Shown here: one piece after another, positions 8,268 to 15,010 of the stretch
How the letters are laid out: each line of letters opens with the position of its first letter
How positions within the stretch are numbered: position 1 is the stretch's first letter
NCBI GenBank assembly: GCA_947474635.1
Contig: CANJJB010000016.1
Coordinates: 1 to 33,377 of the forward strand
Length of the DNA stretch: 33,377 bases
Source: Parachlamydiales bacterium
GTDB lineage: Bacteria; Chlamydiota; Chlamydiia; Chlamydiales; Rhabdochlamydiaceae
Direction of reading: 5' to 3'
Notes under the pieces: model-generated
The model's input: the letters and a program-made list of their open reading frames with translations, nothing else
What the model was told of the DNA's origin: nothing
Databases searched by the model: none
Translations under genes and position numbers: made by a program

Positions 8268-9328
8268 GTTACTGGGGATTTCTCTTTGTCTTCAACGACT
8301 GCTCTATTATTTTCTAGAGCGCGTTTGATGTGTTTGTCGAAATCTGACTCGAATAGACGATCTTGTACAATTCGGTATTTTTCAAATTCGCTTTCAGCAA
8401 ATGCTTTTGCAACTTCCTTGCTAACTCTTCCAGGATGATCCAGAATCTCTCTTTCGTTGAACTGCAGAAAAGCATTGAGTTTGTCTGCCCAGTCTTTCAT
8501 GGTCATGGGGATATTTCGCGAGGCTCTATCTTCGGCGTAGTCAAGATACATCGTTACAAAGCGATCAAGCGATTTTAACTCCACCTCGGTGAGGTAGTTT
8601 TTTGCTACCACGACATCGGGTTTGAGAATTTTTCCATCCGGGGCATTTTTCCAGGTCGTGAGGCCCATTTGCTTTTTTCTGCTGTCTGCGCGCTCAACAA
8701 TCAATTCGGCAGCGGTGTGGCCATGAATAGCAAAGTGCAGTTTATTTTGTACCTCAGCAAAAAATGCTTGAGTGATATCAGCTTTCAAATTGTAGTCCAT
8801 GGCTGTAGCGTAGATATCTGTGATCTTTTGATAAAATCTTCGCTCACTTGCTCGAATTTCCCGGATTTCTTCCAGTAGGTTGTCAAAGTATGCTTTGTTA
8901 AAGAAAGCTCCATTTTTTAAACGCTCTTTGTCAAGAACATAGCCGCGGATGGCAAAGTCTTGCAAAATAGATATGGCCCACTGCCTAAATTGAATAGCGC
9001 GATCTGAGTTGATGCGAAATCCAACAGCAATGATGGCCTCGAGGTTATAAAATTCAACCTGTCTTGCCACTTCTCGGGATCCCTCTTTTTGAACTATTCG
9101 GAAATTCCGAATAGTTGCCGCCTTATCTATCTCCTTCTGGACAAACAGGTTAGTTAAATGCTCATTGATTGTTGAAAGCGATACCCCAAACAGAGTGCCC
9201 ATTAGTTTTTGTGTTAGCCAGACAGATTCTTCAGCTACTTGAACTTCGATGCTGTTTTCTCCCGCTTGCTCAGTAAAGATTAAAAACTCGGCAGTGCTAT
9301 TACGAATAGCTATTTTTTTTTCATTCAT
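8264..9328 (-). CDS. RhuM family protein
   Basis: A 354-residue cytoplasmic protein matching the 'virulence protein RhuM' family by its N-terminal motif IEVQVAEESVWLTQKLMGTLFGVS...INEHL (about residues 22-55, a helix-turn-helix-like segment), then FYNLEAIIAVGFRINSDRAIQFRQWA (about 93-118), and the C-terminal KSLDRFVTMYLDYAEDRA segment. The molecular function of the family is not established; members occur in Salmonella islands and next to restriction or toxin-antitoxin genes. It is patchily distributed, so horizontal gain is likely. Its stop codon overlaps the start of the ABC-F gene. Confidence 0.85.
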   Translation of the reverse strand: MNEKKIAIRNSTAEFLIFTEQAGENSIEVQVAEESVWLTQKLMGTLFGVSLSTINEHLTNLFVQKEIDKAATIRNFRIVQKEGSREVARQVEFYNLEAIIAVGFRINSDRAIQFRQWAISILQDFAIRGYVLDKERLKNGAFFNKAYFDNLLEEIREIRASERRFYQKITDIYATAMDYNLKADITQAFFAEVQNKLHFAIHGHTAAELIVERADSRKKQMGLTTWKNAPDGKILKPDVVVAKNYLTEVELKSLDRFVTMYLDYAEDRASRNIPMTMKDWADKLNAFLQFNEREILDHPGRVSKEVAKAFAESEFEKYRIVQDRLFESDFDKHIKRALENNRAVVEDKEKSPVT

Positions 9329-9404
9329 AAATTTTTTCCATAACCTGAAGGCGATCTTATACGAGTTGTATCATTTTTTCAAACAAACACATTTTGCACA
9401 CCTC

Positions 9405-10400
9405 TTAACCATTTACAAGACTTGTCTTACTCATCTTGCCGGGAACTTCTCTCACGTACTTAGGGATCGCATATCCCGGAAGTTTTGCAGTGAGCGCATC
9501 TATCAGCGCCCTTCCTCTATTTTCCTCCACTTCAAAGTGGGAGGCGCCCTTCACTTGATCTAGTTGATGCAAGTAGTAGGGAAGAATGCCGTGATTGGTG
9601 AGTTTTTCAAATAGTTCGTGGAGTGTTACAAGAGAGTCATTGACACCTGACAAAAGCACGCACTGATTAAGAACAGGAATGCCTAGCTTTTGGATTTTTT
9701 TTAGGGCAGCAAGAACATCTTCATCGAGTTCATTGGGATGGTTGCAGTGGATAATAAAAATGGTTTGCATGCGAATGTGGGTAAGCAAATTAAGAAACGC
9801 CTCATCAATCCTTTCAGGAATCCCCATGGGAAAGCGCGTATGAAAACGAAGTTTTTTTAGATGAGGGATCGCATCTAAGTCTTTGATTAAACGCTCAAGT
9901 GTTAAGTGGCTTAAGGAAAGAGGATCTCCTCCACTTAAAATAATTTCCGTGATGGAAGGATCTTCTGTCAATAGGGCAAGTTCTGTGGCAAAAGATGTCT
10001 GCTCAGGAGATGTGTCATAGTTAAAGTTTTGTCTAAAACAGAACCTGCAGTGCATGGCACATACGCTTGTGCATACAAGAAGAGCTCTTCCTTCATATTT
10101 ATGGAGTAGCTTAGAGCTTTTACGGAAGCTTGCATCTTGTACGGGGTCAAGCTTGTAGCCTAAGGCTTCCTCAAGTTCTTTTTTAAGAGGCACAAATTGC
10201 CTGAGAATCGGATCATCCAACGTATTTTTGGCAATTTTTTCTGCAAGTCTTAAAGGTAGATTTAAGGGAAAATCGGGGCGCAGCACAATCTCTTCTAGTT
10301 GCTGATGATCTAATTGGAGAAACTCTGAGAGCTTTTTCCAATCTTTAAAATTTTGTTTTTGAATCTCGCGCCAAATGATCATAGGGGCATGAGCATACAC
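9405..10400 (-). CDS. epmB: EpmB, EF-P lysine 2,3-aminomutase (radical SAM)
   Basis: EpmB isomerises (S)-alpha-lysine to (R)-beta-lysine, which EpmA attaches to elongation factor P to relieve ribosome stalling at proline runs. The 331 residues match the E. coli length of about 340. The radical-SAM cysteines are Cys114, Cys118 and Cys121 (CAMHCRFC). LDDPILRQ near residue 61 and the ILSGGDPL segment are family hallmarks. The C-terminal GY-x-x-PK region probably carries the PLP lysine. An alternative start at 10382 exists; neither has a strong ribosome binding site, and AGG before the first is slightly better. The epmA partner is not in the window. A divergent copy of the gene's last codons lies at 6247-6322. 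Confidence 0.92.
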   Translation of the reverse strand: MYAHAPMIIWREIQKQNFKDWKKLSEFLQLDHQQLEEIVLRPDFPLNLPLRLAEKIAKNTLDDPILRQFVPLKKELEEALGYKLDPVQDASFRKSSKLLHKYEGRALLVCTSVCAMHCRFCFRQNFNYDTSPEQTSFATELALLTEDPSITEIILSGGDPLSLSHLTLERLIKDLDAIPHLKKLRFHTRFPMGIPERIDEAFLNLLTHIRMQTIFIIHCNHPNELDEDVLAALKKIQKLGIPVLNQCVLLSGVNDSLVTLHELFEKLTNHGILPYYLHQLDQVKGASHFEVEENRGRALIDALTAKLPGYAIPKYVREVPGKMSKTSLVNG

Positions 10401-10480
10401 CCTAGCAAGGGAAAAATCAAAGATTCAAATAATAAGAACCAATTGCAAAATCCGATTTGGGACAGAACGTGCGCCTTCCT

Positions 10481-10545
10481 TAAGACACCGCTTCCCGTTC
10501 AAACTACTTAAGAGCTGGAGGTCTTACTCACGCAGATGTTTGAAC
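10481..10545. repeat. Interleaved short inverted repeats upstream of epmB
   Basis: TAAGAC at 10481-10486 pairs with GTCTTA at 10521-10526, and GTTCAAAC at 10497-10504 pairs with GTTTGAAC at 10538-10545. The two pairs interlock, as in an H-type pseudoknot. The rest of the 210-base gap between epmB and the porin shows no coding sequence. Chance is possible. Confidence 0.3.
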
Positions 10546-10571
10546 AGGAGACGATATCAACTGAAGAAAAG

Positions 10572-10604
10572 ATGACTTATTTCCCAAGAAGAGAAATAAG
10601 TCAT
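10572..10604 (-). terminator. Hairpin terminator after the MOMP-like gene
   Basis: A perfect 12-bp stem, ATGACTTATTTC paired with GAAATAAGTCAT, encloses a 9-base loop and begins six bases after the porin stop codon on the minus strand. It is followed on that strand by CTTTTCTTC. The stem is AT-rich but perfect, and the position fits an intrinsic terminator. Confidence 0.6.
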
Positions 10605-10610
10605 GTGCAG

Positions 10611-11711
10611 TTAGAATGCAAATCCTAGTTTTACATCAAGCCCTTGAAGCGTAAGGGCGCCCCCAGAACCTGTATCAATATACTGCGCATTTTGATTCAG
10701 GAATTGGTTTTGATCCCACCAAATTTGCTGCTCCCATCCAGCTTGTACAAAAAACTGGTAGCGATCACGCGAGAAAAAAGTCTCATAACGCACTCCTAAG
10801 GCAATCTCTAAAACGGGCCTTACAATAGAGAAGGATTTATTCAGCAGGGTAATGTTTTGGAAATCTGTTGTCGTGAAAGTATCTGCAACTTTTTTCCTGT
10901 CGTTAAACCGGCAGGCAAGTTCTGAGGCCGCGATGTCCCCATAAATGCTCCAATCATGTGTAAAATGCCATGCGGTATTTAACCCCGCTCGAAGACCTAT
11001 CCCCCAAAAATCCTGATTATGACGGGTTTGCGAAGTCTGGACGAATGGAAGGAGAGTTCCACCACCAACACCATCAGGATAGTCTGTAACCTGTAAAATA
11101 TTGAATTCTTGGGCCATCCAGCTTCCCTTAAGACCAAAATGGGGGCGGAGAACCAAATCTCTACTAATAAAAAACTGTCTTCCTAACTCTAAATCGATAT
11201 TATTGAAGTGACAAGTCCAATGAGCATGCGTAGTGGTAAGCGTAAGAGAAGAGGCTCCTCCATGCCCGAAAGGGTTCCCTGTTCGCAGATCCGAACCTAA
11301 ATTGGGGTAAGAAACACGCCCCTTAGCATGCTCTTGCTTTAGCCAAGTATAATTGGCAAATATGTCCCAATTATCATGATCAAATAGAGCGCCTGCTCCT
11401 ACTTTAAAGCCAGGCGCATACTCAAAGTCGAGTTTAGCTGGTTTCTTAACTGTTGTTTGAGTTTCTCCAGAGGAGCTATTTGCGCTGTACTCATCGTACA
11501 ATAAATTATCTTCCTCTGCTTGCCAGTAGATAAAGTCAGCAGTTACAAGAAAACGCGCGCCTGTATCAGTTCTTGGGCCAGCAGGCGGGGTGATTTGTCC
11601 TACAGGAGGGGATTTGGAGTCATTCATGTTCTGGGAGCTTGGCTGAGCAGCAAAGCAAGAGGCGGAAGCTGTTAATAATCCTGAGAAGATCCATTTCTGA
11701 TACGGTTGCAT
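10611..11711 (-). CDS. MOMP-like / Lpg1974-family outer membrane porin
   Basis: A predicted outer membrane beta-barrel of 366 residues. A clear signal peptide (MQPYQKWIFSGLLTASASCFA) is cleaved near residue 22. A low-complexity Ser/Pro linker follows, then the family opening RFLVTADFIYWQAEEDNL. Further segments such as YAPGFKVGAGALFDHDNWDIFANYTW, LELGRQFFISRDLVLRPHFGLKG and the end LDVKLGFAF, with a terminal Phe, fit a barrel. This type replaces or supplements classical MOMP in several environmental chlamydiae. AAGGAG six bases upstream supports the start, and a perfect hairpin follows the stop. Family assignment is by pattern; pore function is inferred. Confidence 0.85.
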   Translation of the reverse strand: MQPYQKWIFSGLLTASASCFAAQPSSQNMNDSKSPPVGQITPPAGPRTDTGARFLVTADFIYWQAEEDNLLYDEYSANSSSGETQTTVKKPAKLDFEYAPGFKVGAGALFDHDNWDIFANYTWLKQEHAKGRVSYPNLGSDLRTGNPFGHGGASSLTLTTTHAHWTCHFNNIDLELGRQFFISRDLVLRPHFGLKGSWMAQEFNILQVTDYPDGVGGGTLLPFVQTSQTRHNQDFWGIGLRAGLNTAWHFTHDWSIYGDIAASELACRFNDRKKVADTFTTTDFQNITLLNKSFSIVRPVLEIALGVRYETFFSRDRYQFFVQAGWEQQIWWDQNQFLNQNAQYIDTGSGGALTLQGLDVKLGFAF

Positions 11712-11873
11712 AGTTACTCCTTAAAAAGATAAAAAACGATAAGCGATTTTTTTAATATAGCTCAGGGTTCAAAAAAAATGCCAACTTTTTCAAAGGATGT
11801 ATGAAAATTTCTAAATGCCGTCAGGCAAGAAACATGATGCGTGCAAGAGGAAATATTAGACCAAGCTAAAACG

Positions 11874-11904
11874 AAAGCTTCCGATGTCAACATCATCGAG
11901 CTTT
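11874..11904 (-). terminator. Possible terminator after murA
   Basis: AAAGCT and AGCTTT (11874-11879 and 11899-11904) pair, with an inner GATG/CATC stem and a TCAA loop. On the minus strand this sits 12 bases after the murA stop and is followed by CGTTTT. The stem has internal mismatches, so the call is weak. The rest of 11712-11916 holds no recognisable gene. Confidence 0.35.
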
Positions 11905-11916
11905 GGAGTTGGCTTT

Positions 11917-13275
11917 TTAGACTAAAATTCCCTGAGACTTTTTAGAAGGGGCTTTTTCTCTTGTGATGTTAGCGCCAAGACCACTTAACTTCTCAACGAG
12001 ATTTTCATATCCTCTATCTAGGAAGTGGGCTCCAGAAATCACACTTGTGTCAGAAGCAATGAGAGCTGCCATGACATACGCAAACCCAGCTCTAAGATCA
12101 GGTATGGTGATCTCTTTAGCGACAAGGGGAGTAGCTCCTTTTACAACTAAGCTGTGAGAGTAGTTTTGAGAGTGGAACCTGCACGATCCGCTCCCTAGGC
12201 AATCAGTAAAGAGCTGGATGTCTGCGCCCATAAGATTGAGGGTTTCAGTGTAGCCAAAACGATTCTCGTAGACTGTTTCATGGACAATAGAGTGTCCTGC
12301 AGCTTGCGTTAGAAGCACAACAAAGGGTTGTTGCCAGTCTGTTAGGAACCCTGGGTGCACACCTGTTTCAACAAGAAGGCCTCCTTTCAAAGGACCTTTG
12401 TAAAAGAAATCAATTCCGTTGTTTTTCACTTCAAAGCCAGCTCCAGCTTCCCTTAACTTGTTGAGAAACGTGATCATATATTGATGCTGGGCTCCTTCAA
12501 TGAACACGCGTCCTTTCGTGCTGATAGCAGCCATGCCGATAGATGCCACTTCAATGCGATCCGTGATCACGGTGTGTTCAACATCATAAAAATCTTGCGT
12601 TGGTTGAATTCGGATCGTGCGATCAACATCGACAACAATGGCAACACCGAGTTTTTGCAAGAAGAGAACAAGGTCAATGATTTCTGGTTCGATCGCTGCA
12701 TTTTTAATAACTGTTGTGCCCTTAGCTCTACAGGCAGCAAGAATAGTATTTTCAGTTGCACCAACAGAAGGAAAAGGCAGTTGAATGATAGCGCCTTGAA
12801 GGCCTTGATGCGCTCTTGCAAAATAAGCTCCCTCTTTTTTCATCTGTCTATATTCGATGGTAGCACCGAGCTTTTCTAAAGCAGAGACATGGAAATCAAT
12901 TGGACGTTTTCCGATTTTGCAACCACCTGCTGTAGGAACAATGATATCTTCATCTGTTCTTCCAAGTAGAGCTCCAATCATCAAAATAGGGATTCTGTTG
13001 GATCCAGAAAAACGTTGCGGAACGTATGTGCTTTTTAGCTCTTTAGTGACAATCTCAATCACGCCTTCTTTTTTATCCCAGTGGATCTCACTTCCAATTT
13101 CTCTACAGAGATCAACTGTGATTTCTACATCTGCAATATTAGGAACATTAAAAAAGACGCAGCGTTTGTCAGAAAGAAGAGAAGCTACGAGTAATTTTGT
13201 GATTGCATTTTTTGCGCCAGCAGCTTTCACACTACCGTTTAGTGGCGATCCGCCTTTAATTTTCAGTATATCCAT
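11917..13275 (-). CDS. murA: MurA, UDP-N-acetylglucosamine 1-carboxyvinyltransferase
   Basis: MurA transfers enolpyruvate from PEP to UDP-GlcNAc, the first committed step of peptidoglycan synthesis. With the start at 13275 the protein has 452 residues. An in-frame ATG at 13287 is possible but lacks a ribosome binding site, whereas GGGA precedes the one chosen. Catalytic landmarks are GAKNA (Lys of Lys22 type), GGCKIGKRP with Cys119 at the position of E. coli Cys115 and the following Arg, and HPGFLTDWQQP with the catalytic Asp. The C-terminal LDRGYENLVEKLSGLGA closes the fold. It overlaps the upstream ATP-grasp gene by 20 bases. Chlamydia MurA has Asp at the cysteine position; this one does not. 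Confidence 0.95.
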   Translation of the reverse strand: MDILKIKGGSPLNGSVKAAGAKNAITKLLVASLLSDKRCVFFNVPNIADVEITVDLCREIGSEIHWDKKEGVIEIVTKELKSTYVPQRFSGSNRIPILMIGALLGRTDEDIIVPTAGGCKIGKRPIDFHVSALEKLGATIEYRQMKKEGAYFARAHQGLQGAIIQLPFPSVGATENTILAACRAKGTTVIKNAAIEPEIIDLVLFLQKLGVAIVVDVDRTIRIQPTQDFYDVEHTVITDRIEVASIGMAAISTKGRVFIEGAQHQYMITFLNKLREAGAGFEVKNNGIDFFYKGPLKGGLLVETGVHPGFLTDWQQPFVVLLTQAAGHSIVHETVYENRFGYTETLNLMGADIQLFTDCLGSGSCRFHSQNYSHSLVVKGATPLVAKEITIPDLRAGFAYVMAALIASDTSVISGAHFLDRGYENLVEKLSGLGANITREKAPSKKSQGILV

Positions 13276-14335
13276 TGTGGTTCCCATTTAGTGATAGACG
13301 TGTTGAAAATCTCAGTACATCACCATTTCGTTTAGAGACCTCATGGGGAAGAAGATTTTCTTGTTTGCTATTTTTCCCATAGCTTACAGCAACGCGTTGT
13401 TTTGGAAAATAGCGCTTTTGCATTTCTATACAAAACCATCCCATTGTTTTGCGCGCGTTGATCTCAAGCATAGGGTGAAGAACATCATTATCATAGAGCA
13501 TTGCATCGATTCCAACATTCCCAAAGAAACCCATTTTTCCAATTTTTTGCAAAATAGGTTCTGCAATTTCCATATGTTTTTCTACGAGCCTTCTGTTTTT
13601 TCCGAAAAGTAAATCGAGATCACCTGTTTGATTGCCTCGATATTGACCTCTTTCATCACTTAAGCAAATCGTTGTTCCCAGAAGTTCTATTTTTCCACTC
13701 AAGTGGATCATCCACTGCGTACTAAAATCAAGTAGACGCTGAACCCATGGTTCTGCAATAACAGGCAAACCCTTACTAAATTCTCTTCTTAGAAAAGCTT
13801 CTAGTTTATCACTATCTTGTGGAATCCTTAAATGACCTTTTCCCGACACTCCAAAACAACTCTTAAAAACTTTCTCTCCTTCAAAAGACGCGATCCATTT
13901 TTTTGCTTCTTCTTCACTTGTAATCAGCATTGAGTTAGCAAGCTGAGGGCTGTGCGTAAAAGAAAACGCTTTTGAGTTCACCTCTTTGACAACATCCCAA
14001 GCAGGCATGTTATACGTTATGCCTCTTTTCTTTGCCCATCTAGCAATCATCTGGGAGTAGCCCCATGATTCGATATGTGTGTAGGGTAGCGATTTAGGAT
14101 CACACAGGAGGTGCAGTGGTAGCTTGCTACCTGCGCATAGCATCGACACACCTACGCCATCTTCTTTGGGTGCATAGAGGCACGGCAGAAACTGCAATTG
14201 GAGTAAAATAGGAGAGCTTCCAAAAGAGTACTCGAGATCAAACGCAACCCTTCCTTCTAGCTCTGATTCAAAGTTTGCATTTACAATATGGAGTGTGGGC
14301 ATTTCTTTAATGTTTGAAAAAAGATTCACCCGCAT
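13256..14335 (-). CDS. ATP-grasp domain protein of unknown substrate
   Basis: A 359-residue soluble protein. The C-terminal two thirds look like an ATP-grasp ligase: a lysine and glycine-rich loop FKSCFGVSGKGHL (about 158-170), a hinge VIAEPWVQ (about 191-198), and the metal-binding end GFFGNVGIDAML...PMLEINARKTMGW (about 270-302) with the usual Asp, Glu and Asn. The first 130 residues may be a pre-ATP-grasp domain (SWGYSQMIARWAKKRG). Such enzymes make amide-like bonds by acyl phosphate; the substrates cannot be read here. It overlaps murA by 20 bases, so a role in precursor or envelope chemistry is a reasonable inference only. An alternative start at 14302 exists. The gene is divergent from ispF. 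Confidence 0.75.
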   Translation of the reverse strand: MRVNLFSNIKEMPTLHIVNANFESELEGRVAFDLEYSFGSSPILLQLQFLPCLYAPKEDGVGVSMLCAGSKLPLHLLCDPKSLPYTHIESWGYSQMIARWAKKRGITYNMPAWDVVKEVNSKAFSFTHSPQLANSMLITSEEEAKKWIASFEGEKVFKSCFGVSGKGHLRIPQDSDKLEAFLRREFSKGLPVIAEPWVQRLLDFSTQWMIHLSGKIELLGTTICLSDERGQYRGNQTGDLDLLFGKNRRLVEKHMEIAEPILQKIGKMGFFGNVGIDAMLYDNDVLHPMLEINARKTMGWFCIEMQKRYFPKQRVAVSYGKNSKQENLLPHEVSKRNGDVLRFSTRLSLNGNHNGYTEN

Positions 14336-14360
14336 GGTATCATAGGCAAGGAAAATAAAT

Positions 14361-14849
14361 ATGCAAAAAATAAGAACAGGCCTCGGACAAGACAGTCATC
14401 GATTTTTGCCAGAAGATTCAACAAAGCCGTGTATCATTGGGGGCTGCATTTTTGAAGATGAGCCAGGTCTTTCTGCAGATTCAGATGGAGATGTTATCTT
14501 TCATGCCATCTGCAATGCGATCTCATCTGTAACACATGTTTCTATTCTGGGAGGAGTTGCAATCGATCTTTGCCACAAAGATGGGATTACAGATAGCCAG
14601 GTGTATCTTGAAAAAGCACTCGAAACCCTCGGCAGACAAAAAATAGAACACATCGCACTTGCTCTGGAAGCCAAACGCCCGCGCCTCCAAAAGCGCATTC
14701 CTGAAATCCGCAAAAAAGTTGCAGAGGTCATAGGCCTTGATATTTCACAGGTAGGTATCACAGCTACATCGGGTGATGGTCTTACTGACTTTGGCCTTGG
14801 AGAAGGCATTCAGTGTCTCTGCATTTTAACTACTGTAGAGAGTTATTAG
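14361..14849 (+). CDS. ispF: IspF, 2-C-methyl-D-erythritol 2,4-cyclodiphosphate synthase
   Basis: A methylerythritol phosphate pathway enzyme supplying isoprenoid units, for example for the UppS product. The 162 residues include GLGQDSHRF with metal ligands Asp10 and His12, and the DGDVIFHAICNA segment with the third ligand His. The chlamydial form of the family is recognised by GGCIFEDEPG, SSVTHVSILGG and ITATSGDGLT. AAGGA lies about nine bases before the ATG, supporting the start. From memory Chlamydia has ispF next to cysJ (CT434-CT435); here two secreted propeller genes separate them. The TAG stop is the first base triplet of a large inverted repeat. Confidence 0.95.
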   Translation: MQKIRTGLGQDSHRFLPEDSTKPCIIGGCIFEDEPGLSADSDGDVIFHAICNAISSVTHVSILGGVAIDLCHKDGITDSQVYLEKALETLGRQKIEHIALALEAKRPRLQKRIPEIRKKVAEVIGLDISQVGITATSGDGLTDFGLGEGIQCLCILTTVESY

Positions 14850-15010
14850 ACTTCTTTCGAAACTCCATTTGCTTGTTAAAATTGCCCTTTTTTGCATCTT
14901 CCTAATCAAATTTATCGACCATGTGTGCACACATGCTCTCAAAATTTGATTAAAAATCTGCATAAAAATCATCAATTTTTCCAAGCAAAGCGAGTTTCGA
15001 AAAAAGTCTA
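14847..15010. repeat. 164-base imperfect inverted repeat spanning the ispF/kelch gap from stop to stop
   Basis: The outer arms 14847-14884 and 14973-15010 pair over 38 positions with five mismatches. Further inward, TAATCAAATTT (14903-14913) pairs with AAATTTGATTA (14942-14952), and the centre is a perfect 16-base palindrome at 14920-14935. The two outermost triplets are the TAG stop codons of the convergent ispF and kelch-like genes. It could be a bidirectional terminator, since the arms are rich in T/A runs, or a decayed MITE-like element. No transposase is present. Confidence 0.85.

Noticed and set aside
10401-10610. Possible tRNA or small-RNA gene suggested by the short inverted repeats
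   Set aside because: No cloverleaf, anticodon arm or T-loop consensus could be assembled.
12481-12879. 132-codon open frame on the plus strand inside murA
   Set aside because: It lies wholly antisense to a clear murA, has no ribosome binding site or family motif, and its composition is that of a reversed coding frame.
14847-15010. Reading the large inverted repeat as an intact insertion sequence
   Set aside because: There is no transposase frame inside, no target-site duplication could be shown, and a bidirectional terminator explains part of the structure. It was kept as a repeat only.
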